Made by a program: the position numbers and the translations under genes
NCBI GenBank assembly: GCA_022361195.1
Contig: JAKSBJ010000352.1
Span: 1 to 64,000 of the forward strand
DNA length: 64,000 nt
Origin: Flavobacteriales bacterium
Lineage (GTDB): Bacteria; Bacteroidota; Bacteroidia; Flavobacteriales_D; Crocinitomicaceae
Direction: 5' to 3'
In this document: positions 52,394-61,697 of the stretch, piece by piece
Layout: the number at the start of each line of letters is the position of its first letter
How positions within the stretch are numbered: the stretch's first letter is position 1
Notes under the pieces: generated by a model
What the model was told of the DNA's origin: nothing
Databases searched by the model: none
The model's input: only the letters and a program-made list of their open reading frames with translations

Positions 52394-53857
52394 TTGGGAA
52401 TCATTCAAAAACAGGCTTTACGCTCAACAATTGCCAATTACGTAGGAGTTGGCTTTGGTGCTTTTACGCGCTTGTTTCTGGCCTTGTTTGCAACTAATCT
52501 CCAAATTGGGGTTATTGACCTCATCGAAGCTGTTTCCGGGAGTTTTGCAGCCATTCTCAACTTTGGGTATAATCAGGTTTTATTAAGACTTTTTCCTAAA
52601 TATAGAGATGAGAAAAATGGCCATCATGGTTTTTTACTCTTTGGAATCTTTCTTTCTATTTTTGGAGCTTCTCTAGGAGTTGGAATTTACTTTTTGTTTT
52701 TCGATTTCTTTACGCCTGGAGAGGAAGGGGAGCAGTACATTCACATTTTTACACTCTTTCTCCCATTTTTAATTTTAGCACGATTGCTCTATCGAAATCT
52801 GGATGGTTATGCACGTATGTTGTTTGCCACGGTTTTGGGGACGGTTTTAGAAAGTGTTGTTTTAAAGGGAGTTGTGATGTCAGGAGTACTGTTAACCTTT
52901 TACGGTGTTTTTGTCTTTGAGCAGCTTTTGTTGATCTATATTTTAGCCTTTTCCATTCCAGGAATTGTGGTTATGCTCTTTGTCTTCTTTAAGACGAAAA
53001 AGGTGATTTTACCTAAAAAAGAGATCTTTTCCGAAAATAAAAAGCAGCTTCCATCACTCATGTTATTTGGGGTATTGGTTGGAGCCTCAGGGTCCATTAT
53101 CATGTATGTAGATAAGTTCATGATTAACGAAATGGTCGGGACAGATGCAGTGGGAGTTTATGGACAAATGTTCTTTGCTGCTTTGTTAGTGAGTATGGTT
53201 TCCAGAGGGATAAAGCGGATATCAGGAACAGTATTAGCTGAAGCATGGAATAAGAACGATTTAGATAATATTCAAAGCATTTACCGTAAAAGTTGTTTGA
53301 ATCAAATGGTCATTGCCTTTTTCTTTTTGTTGGTAGGATGGGCATGTATTGTTCCTGCGACAGATTTATTGGGGAAATATCAGGAAGGAGTTTATGTTTT
53401 CCTCTTTCTGGGATTGGGACAGCTGTTTGACATGATGACAGGAGTGAATACTGAAATTATCAGTACCTCAAAAAACTATAAGTTCAATACGTATTTCAAT
53501 TTGGTATTAGCAGCTTTGGTGATTGCCTTAAATGCTCTTTTTATAAACTGGTGGAACATTAACGGAGCTGCTTTTGCTTCCTTTTGCGCTATAGTAATAG
53601 TGAATACGAGTAGATGGTATTTCCTAAAAAGAAAATACAACTTTCAACCTTTTGATAAACGATTTTTTGGAGCAATGATTCCAGGAGTTTTACTCATGCT
53701 TCTTATCTCCTTTGCAGATTACGACTTGCCTAACCTTTACAAGATTTTAATCAATGGTGTAGTGGTAAGTGTAGTATATTGGTTTATTGTTCTAAAATTT
53801 AACCTATCAGAAGAAATAACTGCTTGGTTAATCAAAGTAGGACTCAGAAAAGGCTAG
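52394..53857 (+). CDS. Wzx-type oligosaccharide flippase
   Basis: A 487-residue polytopic membrane protein of the polysaccharide transporter (MOP) family with about 14 helices. It starts at TTG (MGIIQKQALRSTIANYVGVGFG, the usual N-terminus of Bacteroidota flippases); no ATG is nearby. It has NFGYNQVLLRLFPKYRDEKNGHHGFLL and the later long helical core. It would flip lipid-linked glycan units across the inner membrane for surface assembly. It ends the surface-glycan cluster on this strand; the next gene is on the other strand, 8 bases away. Confidence 0.9.
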   Translation: MGIIQKQALRSTIANYVGVGFGAFTRLFLALFATNLQIGVIDLIEAVSGSFAAILNFGYNQVLLRLFPKYRDEKNGHHGFLLFGIFLSIFGASLGVGIYFLFFDFFTPGEEGEQYIHIFTLFLPFLILARLLYRNLDGYARMLFATVLGTVLESVVLKGVVMSGVLLTFYGVFVFEQLLLIYILAFSIPGIVVMLFVFFKTKKVILPKKEIFSENKKQLPSLMLFGVLVGASGSIIMYVDKFMINEMVGTDAVGVYGQMFFAALLVSMVSRGIKRISGTVLAEAWNKNDLDNIQSIYRKSCLNQMVIAFFFLLVGWACIVPATDLLGKYQEGVYVFLFLGLGQLFDMMTGVNTEIISTSKNYKFNTYFNLVLAALVIALNALFINWWNINGAAFASFCAIVIVNTSRWYFLKRKYNFQPFDKRFFGAMIPGVLLMLLISFADYDLPNLYKILINGVVVSVVYWFIVLKFNLSEEITAWLIKVGLRKG

Positions 53858-53865
53858 GATAAGAA

Positions 53866-54900
53866 TTATTCTCCCTCTCCTTTTTTACCTTTCTTTTTTT
53901 TCTTCTTTTTTCCACCTTCTTCACTTTCCCCATCAGCGTTATTTTCTTTTTTTTCTGGCGGAAGAATTTCATCTTCAAATTCGTCAAAGTAATGCTCTTC
54001 CTGAACTACTCCTTTTTTGTAAATAGCGGTGTATTTTATGGTGTTTTTTTCGTTGTCGTAGAACTCTTCAAATTCACCATGTCTCATATCATTTTTGTAA
54101 TTCTCAATCGTGAATTTTTTACCGCTTCTGTACATTTTCTTAAATGTTCCTTCCTTTTTCCCATTCACGTGGTTTTCGGTATATGAGATGTTCCCCGATT
54201 CGTAATAATAAGTTGAAGGTCCTTCTTTTTTGTCATTGGAATAAACTTGTTCTGATTCTACCTTTCCATCTTCAAAGTAGGTGATGTAAGTTCCGTTCCA
54301 TTTACCATTTTTATAGTTCACTTCTTTCTTTAGCTGGCCACCACGATAAAATTCTTGTTTCTTACCATTGAGTTGATCCATTTTCCAAACCTCAATCTTG
54401 TGTAAAGTAGAATCTTCAAAATAGTGACGTTGTTCACCATCGGCCATTCCGTTAACGTAGTTTTTTTCCCATTTCAAACTGCCGTTTTCCCGGTAAAATT
54501 TCCACATTCCATGCTCTGTCCCCAGTCCGGTGGTATCATGAGCTCTAATGAGGTTTATGTTACCGTTTTCATACCAAACAGTGTCAATTCCTTTAGATCG
54601 TCCATTGTTGTAGCTTAAAAACATCCATAAATTTCCATTGTTATGACACACTTTACATTGACCGGTGTATGGTTTTCCTGAGCGCGAATGAAAAACAATA
54701 TCTTCCTCTCTTCCGTTAACGTTTATTTTTTCAGAATAAACAGTTCCGTCACAGTCTGCAATCATACGATATTGTGGTGCCCGACATACAGGTGCTGCAT
54801 TTTTTTTCTTTTCGGGTTGCGATTCTGTTAGCGGACCGTCAAATTGTGCGTAAAGCAAAGAGGTGAAGAGGATAAACGAAATAGAAAGTAAAGTTTTCAT
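53866..54900 (-). CDS. YwqK/MORN-repeat secreted protein
   Basis: A 344-residue protein with the ATG at 54900 (MKTLLSISF) and a Sec signal peptide ending LLYAQ; an earlier ATG would put a polar stretch before it. From residue 90 onward, repeats of about 23 residues such as NGSLKWEKNYVNGMADGEQRHYFED and SGNISYTENHVNGKKEGTFKKMY follow, i.e. MORN/YwqK antitoxin-like repeats with the pattern YxxGxxxG. The C-terminus is Lys-rich (KKKKKKGKKGEGE). These proteins are common in Bacteroidota and their role is not known; the antitoxin name comes from B. subtilis only. Confidence 0.85.
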   Translation of the reverse strand: MKTLLSISFILFTSLLYAQFDGPLTESQPEKKKNAAPVCRAPQYRMIADCDGTVYSEKINVNGREEDIVFHSRSGKPYTGQCKVCHNNGNLWMFLSYNNGRSKGIDTVWYENGNINLIRAHDTTGLGTEHGMWKFYRENGSLKWEKNYVNGMADGEQRHYFEDSTLHKIEVWKMDQLNGKKQEFYRGGQLKKEVNYKNGKWNGTYITYFEDGKVESEQVYSNDKKEGPSTYYYESGNISYTENHVNGKKEGTFKKMYRSGKKFTIENYKNDMRHGEFEEFYDNEKNTIKYTAIYKKGVVQEEHYFDEFEDEILPPEKKENNADGESEEGGKKKKKKKGKKGEGE

Positions 54901-54970
54901 ACACATAAATGGTTTGTAGCTTCTAAAATAGCGAACTTCTTTCAAGAAACAAACCAATTATTGTGCCTGT

Positions 54971-55369
54971 CTATTTAGAGAGATGTTTTTCCAGTACCGA
55001 TTTCATTTGGGCAGGAATGGGAATGGGTTTATTGATCAGATAGTTAAAACAAACCAATACGGATTCACCATATGTTTTTTCATTTCCATCTTGATCGATA
55101 ATACGATAGGAGAGGGTAAAGCTTGTGTTTCCAATATGGGAAGTCCAAACGTCTACCGCTATTTTATCCTGAAGCAGTGTAGGAATTTTGTACTCGACAG
55201 TATTTTTTTTAAGGATAAGTCCATTGGCTTTCCAGTCCCAGTCTTTACCTAGCTGCTGAACAAAAAAGTTCATTCGGGCCAATTCAAAATAATGAAGGTA
55301 AACACCATTGTGAACGTGACCAGCCATGTCACAGTCTCCAAATCTGATTTGAATGGGAGTTTGGATCAT
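54971..55369 (-). CDS. Acyl-CoA thioesterase (4HBT, YbgC/FadM-like)
   Basis: A 132-residue hotdog-fold enzyme. The IRFGDCDMAGHVHNGVYLHYFELAR motif near the N-terminus carries the Asp-containing loop (DxDxxGHVxN) of the YbgC family. A normal length for one hotdog domain. Its start overlaps the CapD gene stop by 4 bases (ATGA). A role in acyl-CoA release is expected; the substrate is open. Confidence 0.92.
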   Translation of the reverse strand: MIQTPIQIRFGDCDMAGHVHNGVYLHYFELARMNFFVQQLGKDWDWKANGLILKKNTVEYKIPTLLQDKIAVDVWTSHIGNTSFTLSYRIIDQDGNEKTYGESVLVCFNYLINKPIPIPAQMKSVLEKHLSK

Positions 55370-57246
55370 TTGTCCAGTTTTTCAAAAACGGAATTGTTAC
55401 TCTTAAATTCAGGAACGATTGATTTCATGTGTTGAACAATCATTTCATTATTCTGCGTTTCAAACAATTCTGTCAATTGACAAATGGTAGATGAAATTTC
55501 CTGGAAATCGTACTTTCTCACCTTGGCAATTAGGATTTGCGGATGGTGAGTAGGGATCGTATTTTCTTCGTTAGTCAGAAGCTCTTCGTACAGTTTTTCC
55601 CCCGGACGAAGTCCAGTAATCTTAATTTCAATGTCTTTACCAAGCTCCAGTCCACTCAGTTTAATCATCTTTTTAGCGAGATCGTAGATTTTAACTGACT
55701 CTCCCATATCAAAGACAAAAATCTCTCCACCTTTACCCATCGATGCAGCTTCCAATACCAATTGACAAGCTTCTGGAATGGTCATGAAGAAACGGGTAAT
55801 GTTACGATCAGTCACGGTAACAGGTCCTCCCTTTTCAATTTGCTTTTTGAAAAGAGGAATAACCGAACCATTTGATCCCAGTACATTACCAAATCGAGTG
55901 GTAATAAACTTGGTTTGCTCAGCTTGATTGGCCGATTGAGCGTAAATCTCAGCAATTCGCTTAGAGCATCCCATTACGTTGGTTGGATTCACTGCCTTGT
56001 CTGTCGAAATCAATACAAACTTCTCAACTCCGTACTTTAACGAAAGGTCAACCAGATTTTTACTTCCCAAAACATTGGTCAAAATAGCTTCGGACGGATT
56101 TTCTTCCATCAAAGGAACATGCTTGTAAGCTGCAGCATGGAATACTACATGTGGTTTAAAAGCTTCAAAAACTCGTTCTAAACGATCCAGATTTCGGATA
56201 TCTCCAATTACCGTTTCAGTTAATTGAAGGGCCTTTTTCTCCTTTAACTCAACTCCTAAATTATAAATGGCTGTCTCTGCCTGATCCAAAATAATAACCT
56301 TGGTAGGATTGTATTCAACCAATTGTCGAACAATTTCACTACCAATACTACCAGCAGCTCCGGTTACCAAAATGGTTTTATTATCAAATTCCTCCGACAA
56401 ACGCTCCGGATCCAATTTAATGGATTCACGACCCAATAAGTCTTCAATGATAATGGGCTTAATTTGGCGAGAAGAGAACTCTCCATCTATCCACTGTGCA
56501 GGCGAAGGAACATTAAGAATTTCAACATCATTGGCCAGACAAATCTCTACAACTGCCCGTTGTTTTGTTTTATCCGGGTTTTTAATAGCAACAATCAGTT
56601 TTTTTACCTTTTTGGATTTGATGATTTGTTGCAAAGAGCTGGTATGGAATATTTTAAGCCCCTCAAGTGATTTACCTAATTTCTTTTTATTATCGTCGAT
56701 GAAACAAACTACTTTTCCATCAAAAGAAGCTTCTTTTTCAAGTGTATGTTTAGTAATTACACCATAAATCCCTGCTCCGTAAATCACAGTTGGAGTCAAC
56801 TCCTTGTCTCGTTTAAGTCCTTCTAAATAAACCAATTTAATGGTGAAACGGAATACGAGTAAAAAGAATAAACTTGCGAAATATTCTACAACGAAAATGG
56901 AAGTAGGGAATAGGAAATATCCATCAACCCAAAAATACTTTACAAAAGAGCCTACTACCATGAACAACGTTCCGGAAGTAACGGCCAGCATAACCCGCTT
57001 AATGTCCTCTGTACTGGTATGTCTTAAGATTCCCTGATAGGTTTTAAAGAAATAATAACTCAATCCACGAGCAATTAAAAAGAATGGTAATCCGGTTTTG
57101 AAAATTTCAATTTCTTCTTCAAACGGAATGTTGGTGGAGTCAAATCGAACTAAATAAGCTACAATCAATGCAAAAATTGAGATGCAAAGATCGGCCAGGA
57201 AAACAATCCAGCGTGGTGTGTTATGTTTGGGTAATTGCATTACCAT
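55366..57246 (-). CDS. CapD/WbpM-type UDP-sugar 4,6-dehydratase with membrane domain
   Basis: A 626-residue protein. Four or five membrane helices (about 10-150, e.g. WIVFLADLCISIFALIVAYLVRFD) are followed by an unclear alpha/beta domain (about 150-290) and then the dehydratase domain from about 300: VTGAAGSIGSEIVRQLVEYNP, VFHAAAYKHVPLMEENPSEAI, STDKAVNPTNVMGCSKRIAEIYA. It is expected to convert UDP-GlcNAc to the 4-keto-6-deoxy sugar for surface glycan. This is the usual membrane form of WbpM. It is on the minus strand, opposite the glycan cluster, and ends at the thioesterase gene start. Confidence 0.93.
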   Translation of the reverse strand: MVMQLPKHNTPRWIVFLADLCISIFALIVAYLVRFDSTNIPFEEEIEIFKTGLPFFLIARGLSYYFFKTYQGILRHTSTEDIKRVMLAVTSGTLFMVVGSFVKYFWVDGYFLFPTSIFVVEYFASLFFLLVFRFTIKLVYLEGLKRDKELTPTVIYGAGIYGVITKHTLEKEASFDGKVVCFIDDNKKKLGKSLEGLKIFHTSSLQQIIKSKKVKKLIVAIKNPDKTKQRAVVEICLANDVEILNVPSPAQWIDGEFSSRQIKPIIIEDLLGRESIKLDPERLSEEFDNKTILVTGAAGSIGSEIVRQLVEYNPTKVIILDQAETAIYNLGVELKEKKALQLTETVIGDIRNLDRLERVFEAFKPHVVFHAAAYKHVPLMEENPSEAILTNVLGSKNLVDLSLKYGVEKFVLISTDKAVNPTNVMGCSKRIAEIYAQSANQAEQTKFITTRFGNVLGSNGSVIPLFKKQIEKGGPVTVTDRNITRFFMTIPEACQLVLEAASMGKGGEIFVFDMGESVKIYDLAKKMIKLSGLELGKDIEIKITGLRPGEKLYEELLTNEENTIPTHHPQILIAKVRKYDFQEISSTICQLTELFETQNNEMIVQHMKSIVPEFKSNNSVFEKLDK

Positions 57247-57298
57247 TAGTAATAGGACTCCAAAGGTAATACGTAGAATTTGATAAAAAGATAGGCTT

Positions 57299-58228
57299 TT
57301 AGCTTACTTTTTGAACTTTAACCGTCTCTGTATGGCCCGCTGAACTCACTTTTAGTATGAAAACACTTGAAGAATAAGGGCTTAAGTCAATGTTGAAAGC
57401 TTTTTGAGATGGTGATAACTTTCCAGAATAAATTTCACTTAAAAAGCGTCCCGACAAGTCAAATAGTTGTATGGTGAAATAATCCTCTTCAGGAATGTTT
57501 AAAACCACATTTCCAATTTCAGCAGTTGGGTTAGGGAAAACACTAAGACTAAAGTTTTTAGAGAAGATAGAGCCTTTTAAATTCTCCATTTCTTCACTTG
57601 ATGGGGAAGGAACTACTGTGGAAGAATCAATTTCTTCACTTTCGAGAGCAAATGGATCTTCATAAAACCCTTTTTCCTCCTCAGGTATATAATCGACATC
57701 TCCCATTTCAAAAAGTTCGATATCGGGAAGTTCATTTATAGGATCGAGATGTTGGACTTTAGGAGGAATAGTTTCAAAAGGATAATAGATGGTATCGCCC
57801 ATTAAATGAGTTTCGGCTTTAATGTCGCCTTTTATATGAATTGTATTTTCTGTTTCACTTGAGTCAAGATGTTCTTCTATGGGAGCAATATCACCCATTA
57901 TTTCTTCATCTTCAATACAACTCGTAAAAAGCGTTAATCCAAATACGACTAAACAAGCGTATAAAAACTTGGATTGAAAGGTACGGTAGGATTGATTTCT
58001 CCAAGTCGAATAATCTGTGTTTAACTCAACCAATTGTGTTTTTTTAAACCTTCCGCACATCGATTTACCTGCATTTAAATTGAGGATCTCTTTGATTTCC
58101 TCATTGCTTTTCTGGCTAAAATCAACAACATCAACCTGACATTTTGAGCAAAAGGCCCCTTTTTGAGTTGGATTCATTTTTGACCAATCCTCATGACAAG
58201 GTTTTTCGATGGAAACTGTTTTTCTCAT
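57299..58228 (-). CDS. Four-Cys zinc-ribbon-like / membrane / type IX sorting-domain protein (paralogue 1)
   Basis: A 309-residue protein of a four-member paralogous set. The first 60 residues carry C11, C27, C30 and C58 (C-x15-C-x2-C-x27-C) in PCHEDWSKMNPTQKGAFCSKC, the common start of a Bacteroidota family of unknown function. A hydrophobic segment (88-103, ending at C104 in TLFTSC, like an internal lipobox) follows. After an acidic region of 110 residues, the last 80 residues match a type IX secretion sorting domain: VFPNPTAEIGNVVLNI, IQLFDLSGRFLSEIYSG and FILKVSSAGHTETVKVQKV. A cytoplasmic zinc domain before a sorting domain is unexpected. The start overlaps the upstream gene (ATGA). Confidence 0.8.
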   Translation of the reverse strand: MRKTVSIEKPCHEDWSKMNPTQKGAFCSKCQVDVVDFSQKSNEEIKEILNLNAGKSMCGRFKKTQLVELNTDYSTWRNQSYRTFQSKFLYACLVVFGLTLFTSCIEDEEIMGDIAPIEEHLDSSETENTIHIKGDIKAETHLMGDTIYYPFETIPPKVQHLDPINELPDIELFEMGDVDYIPEEEKGFYEDPFALESEEIDSSTVVPSPSSEEMENLKGSIFSKNFSLSVFPNPTAEIGNVVLNIPEEDYFTIQLFDLSGRFLSEIYSGKLSPSQKAFNIDLSPYSSSVFILKVSSAGHTETVKVQKVS

Positions 58229-58809
58229 GGTTGTATGGTATCATTTAAAAAATCAATAAAATCCTCTTCCATCATAATATCTCCCTCCAGTTCCATTTCA
58301 CAATCAGGCTCAATAGGTGGATGTATATCTATTGCCATGTTACCGTTTAAAACCTCATCTGGATTAGTTGTAGGTATTACACTACAATCTTTAGTGGGAA
58401 GGGTGTCTTTGGTTTGTTCTATTGAAATTTCTTCGGTATATCTTAGCGTATCTTCAGCCAATTCTATCTTTCCCATTTCATGAATTTCTTCTTGTTCATT
58501 TGGCTCACAAGAAGTGAAAAGTGTCAAGCCAAAAACAATTAAACAAGCCCATAAAAATTTGGATTGAAAGGCCTGAGTAGATTGTCCCTTCCAATTTTGA
58601 TACTCTTGGTTTAGCTCATTTATTTGTGATTGTCTAATATGACCACAGAGGTGATTACCACTGTTTTTAAGTAGAGTTTCCTTGATTTGATTAGGAGATT
58701 GATGGGTAAAATCAATAACATCAATTTGGCACTTTTGACAAAAGGCACCTCTTTGAGTAGGTGTCATTTGGTTCCAATCTTCCTGACATGGATTAGGGAT
58801 GTTGAACAT
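58225..58809 (-). CDS. Four-Cys zinc-ribbon-like membrane protein (paralogue 2, no sorting domain)
   Basis: A 194-residue paralogue: C8, C24, C27 and C55 with the same spacing (PCQEDWNQMTPTQRGAFCQKC), then QAFQSKFLWACLIVFGLTLFTSC (hydrophobic segment with final Cys at about 102) and a short acidic tail of 90 residues rich in Glu and Thr, with no sorting domain. The N-terminal 100 residues are very like those of its neighbours; the exported part is not. It overlaps the downstream gene by 4 bases and is the shortest member. Confidence 0.8.
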   Translation of the reverse strand: MFNIPNPCQEDWNQMTPTQRGAFCQKCQIDVIDFTHQSPNQIKETLLKNSGNHLCGHIRQSQINELNQEYQNWKGQSTQAFQSKFLWACLIVFGLTLFTSCEPNEQEEIHEMGKIELAEDTLRYTEEISIEQTKDTLPTKDCSVIPTTNPDEVLNGNMAIDIHPPIEPDCEMELEGDIMMEEDFIDFLNDTIQP

Positions 58810-58876
58810 AGCAATGAAGTTTTGTATGCTTGACTACACACAAAACTTCAAAAGGTTCATAATTTCTTTTGAAGCC

Positions 58877-59734
58877 TTAGGGTAATAGGAAATATTTGTC
58901 GGTTAAAATGCTGTCAACTACTTCGCCATTTGTAATTTGATATTTTACCTGTGCAATTTTGCCTAAGCCCATGGTATCACCTAAAAACTCTCCAGGAACC
59001 ATAAAGTTTAAGGTGTCGTTTGAAAAGAAGTAGGATTCACCAATTGCTTCCATTGATCTTATTTTTTCTTCTTTATCAAGATCATAAATGTGTAAATAGG
59101 CGAGAGCACTTTCATCCATAGTTTGTACAACCATGTAGCGTTCTCCTAAAATTTCTTCGGTGGTAAGAATGATCATTTCTTCTTCCCTCTCAGGAATATC
59201 ATTGGAAGTTAAGTTGTTGATCTGTTTTAATTCTCCCTTTTCAGTAACAATGAAATAAGCATAGCTCAAATTAGGTTCTCCAATTGTGTACATGCTTAAA
59301 ATATAACCGAGAGCCATTTCTCTCAACTCAAAATCCATATCCCTAATTGCATCTTCATAAAGTAATTCAGAAGTGATTAGCTGCGGTTCATTATGTGTGT
59401 CATAGATCGCTAAATAATGACTTGCAATATTTGTAAAGCGGTATCCGGTTATGCCTGGATGGAATTCAATTTTTTGATCAGCTTCTGCATCTGATATGAA
59501 AGCATGTTCGGGAAATAACTCCTGTACTACATCAATTGGGATGGATGAATCTTCTTCATTTACGAAAGCGGCATCAAACAGCTCAAAGGTTGAAGGTATT
59601 GTTGTCTCAGCCACGGCTTCGGCTGATGATTCTTGTTGGGAATTTTTTTCGGTAGATTCTTCTTGATTTTCATCAGAGCAACCAACAGCAATAAAAGCAA
59701 ATAAGAGAAAATAAAAAGGAGCTTTCACAGTCAC
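58877..59734 (-). CDS. Lipoprotein between the paralogues
   Basis: A 285-residue lipoprotein with lipobox AVGCS, a polar Glu/Gln/Ser-rich linker and a beta-rich mature domain (GITGYRFTNIASHYLAIYDTHNEPQLITSELL, YAYFIVTEKGELKQINN, AYLHIYDLDKEEKIRSM). The domain looks like a propeller-like or beta-sandwich fold, unassigned. It lacks the four-Cys head. Position inside the paralogue group suggests shared function, which is only an inference. Confidence 0.75.
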   Translation of the reverse strand: MTVKAPFYFLLFAFIAVGCSDENQEESTEKNSQQESSAEAVAETTIPSTFELFDAAFVNEEDSSIPIDVVQELFPEHAFISDAEADQKIEFHPGITGYRFTNIASHYLAIYDTHNEPQLITSELLYEDAIRDMDFELREMALGYILSMYTIGEPNLSYAYFIVTEKGELKQINNLTSNDIPEREEEMIILTTEEILGERYMVVQTMDESALAYLHIYDLDKEEKIRSMEAIGESYFFSNDTLNFMVPGEFLGDTMGLGKIAQVKYQITNGEVVDSILTDKYFLLP

Positions 59735-59784
59735 AGTTTTGATTTGAATACTAAAGTATCAAATTTTTGAAAGTGTCTGACAGC

Positions 59785-60705
59785 CTAGAGTTTTTGAACT
59801 TTGTGAGTCTCTCTTTTTTCTTCACTAATGACCGTGATTAAATACATTCCTGATGGTTGATCATAAAGTTCCAGCTCAAAACGTTGTTCTCCCTCCATTA
59901 ACTCTCCAGAATGAATTTGGCGAATTAATTGACCAGACATGGTGTAAAGCTGAATCTCAAATTGAGCTTCTTTTTGAACAGAAACAACCAATGTTGAAAT
60001 GTCTCGTGTTGGGTTAGGAAATAACTGCGTTTCAAAAGGGTTAACTTCATTTAAGATTTCTTCTGGAAGTAAATCTTGTTCAGCTGTATCAACTTCCTCA
60101 GCGATAACTTCAGCAATGCTTGTATAGCAAATAGAACCTATGGTCACGAGAGTTCTTTCAACAGTGGGTAAAGCAAGCTCTCCTGATTCCTCATAATAAT
60201 CATGAGTTTCAAGTCCTCCTAATATGATATCCTCCGGTGGTAATACAAACTCTTCAATTTTAGGAGCTTTTTCAACAAAAACACTATTCTCTGCCTGAAT
60301 AGTTTGAGCAATTTGATCAGCAACAGTGTTTGGCTCTTCAGAAAGAAGTTCGTTTTTTTGACGATCCAAATCGGCTAATAATTCCGATTCTTGCCTATCA
60401 CAACTAAAAAGACTCATTCCAAATACCAACATGAGTGCATAAACAAACCTAGATTGAAAAATTCGATAACTACGTTTATTCCATTGCCGTGCAGCAATAT
60501 TTAATGATTTGAGCTGTTCTGTTTCGAAGCGACCACACATATGTTTTCCTTGGTTTTGTTCCAGTATAGATCTGACTTGCTCAGGTGTTTTTTTACTGAA
60601 ATCAATAACATCAATCTCGCACTTTTGACAAAAGGCTCCTTGTTGAGTTGGTGACATTTTTGCCCAATCTTCTTTACAAGGGGAATCAATGGAAATGTAC
60701 TTCAT
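59785..60705 (-). CDS. Four-Cys zinc-ribbon-like / membrane / type IX sorting-domain protein (paralogue 3)
   Basis: A 306-residue paralogue with C10, C26, C29 and C57 (PCKEDWAKMSPTQQGAFCQKC), a hydrophobic segment FQSRFVYALMLVFGMSLFSC, an acidic middle with many Glu and Gln, and a C-terminal sorting domain (LFPNPTRDISTLVVSVQ, IQLYTMSGQLIRQIHSGELM and ITVISEEKRETHKVQKL). It has the same design as the gene at 57299. The middle regions share little, so only head, membrane segment and sorting end are conserved. Confidence 0.8.
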   Translation of the reverse strand: MKYISIDSPCKEDWAKMSPTQQGAFCQKCEIDVIDFSKKTPEQVRSILEQNQGKHMCGRFETEQLKSLNIAARQWNKRSYRIFQSRFVYALMLVFGMSLFSCDRQESELLADLDRQKNELLSEEPNTVADQIAQTIQAENSVFVEKAPKIEEFVLPPEDIILGGLETHDYYEESGELALPTVERTLVTIGSICYTSIAEVIAEEVDTAEQDLLPEEILNEVNPFETQLFPNPTRDISTLVVSVQKEAQFEIQLYTMSGQLIRQIHSGELMEGEQRFELELYDQPSGMYLITVISEEKRETHKVQKL

Positions 60706-60813
60706 AGCATGGCTTTTAGGTTAATCAAATTACAATATTCAATTCATTTTGTTGGTCGAATTGAAGTTAAGCTTTGGTTAATTTGATGCAAGAATCATTC
60801 CTAATCCACAAAA

Positions 60814-61689
60814 TCAAAAGAGAATATTACTCACTCCATTACCTCGTGTTGTTTTTAAGTGAATGCAATAATTGCCTTTTTCAAATTTGTCAAGAGGTAA
60901 CCGAATCACTTTTTCTCCCTCATTAATAAATAAAGGTGGAAAGTAAAATTTATCAGTTTCAACACGCTCATCATCTTCTGATGGAGCGGATTCAACATGT
61001 AGTTTTACCTTATGCGAATGAGCCGCTTTAATAGTAAAAACCAATTCATCTTCCTCAATTAAAAAATGATATTCATTACCATGAATAGCGAGTAAAGCTT
61101 CATGTGGTTTATCTTCAGGATATACAACAAGAGTTTCCCATGTGTGAGTATCAGTTGTTATCCAAACAATATCATCCCAATCAATTATTTCAATGGGGTA
61201 TATTGGTGGAGGCATACCTCCTTGAATATCTTCTATTATAATGGGATAACCAATATGATAAAAGGAAGAATCTGGTATGTTCGGTGTTGCACAAGAATCT
61301 GGTACTTCCCATTTATAGGAGATTTGACCACCTTGTTTGACTGTATCAACTAACATGGTGTCAGGATTAAAAATGGATGTATCCTCAGTTTGCGCTATGG
61401 CTGTACCAAAGTTTAGTACTAATGCAAAAACGAAAGCATATCTCAACTGCCTAATTAGATTGAGAGATTTTACCCAATGTCTGAAATTTAATTCTGATAA
61501 AGTATCCTTCGAAATGCGAACACATGGATTCGCAGATCGAAGGACGCTATTTTCAACGATCGGTATGGGTAAATTTCTTAGGTCTAATACTTCTTTAGAA
61601 CATTTTTGGCAAAATGCCCCCTTTTCGGTGGGCGTCATGTCCGTCCATTTTTCGTGGCAAGGTTCAGGTATGTGAAAGAGATTTTTCAT
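60814..61689 (-). CDS. Four-Cys zinc-ribbon-like membrane protein (paralogue 4)
   Basis: A 291-residue paralogue with the head PCHEKWTDMTPTEKGAFCQKC (C11, C27, C30) and a fourth Cys at C56 (spacing 25). The hydrophobic segment LRYAFVFALVLNFGTAIAQ looks like a Sec segment with an AxA-like cleavage site instead of a lipobox Cys. The exported part is a 180-residue beta-rich domain ending FEKGNYCIHLKTTRGNG with no sorting domain. It is separated by 8 bases from the gene at 61698, so both are co-transcribed. Confidence 0.78.
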   Translation of the reverse strand: MKNLFHIPEPCHEKWTDMTPTEKGAFCQKCSKEVLDLRNLPIPIVENSVLRSANPCVRISKDTLSELNFRHWVKSLNLIRQLRYAFVFALVLNFGTAIAQTEDTSIFNPDTMLVDTVKQGGQISYKWEVPDSCATPNIPDSSFYHIGYPIIIEDIQGGMPPPIYPIEIIDWDDIVWITTDTHTWETLVVYPEDKPHEALLAIHGNEYHFLIEEDELVFTIKAAHSHKVKLHVESAPSEDDERVETDKFYFPPLFINEGEKVIRLPLDKFEKGNYCIHLKTTRGNGVSNILF

Positions 61690-61697
61690 AGTTAGGA

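Noticed and set aside
57299-58809. The two paralogue genes as one broken gene.
   Set aside because: They overlap by 4 bases with a clean ATGA and each has its own complete head, membrane segment and tail.
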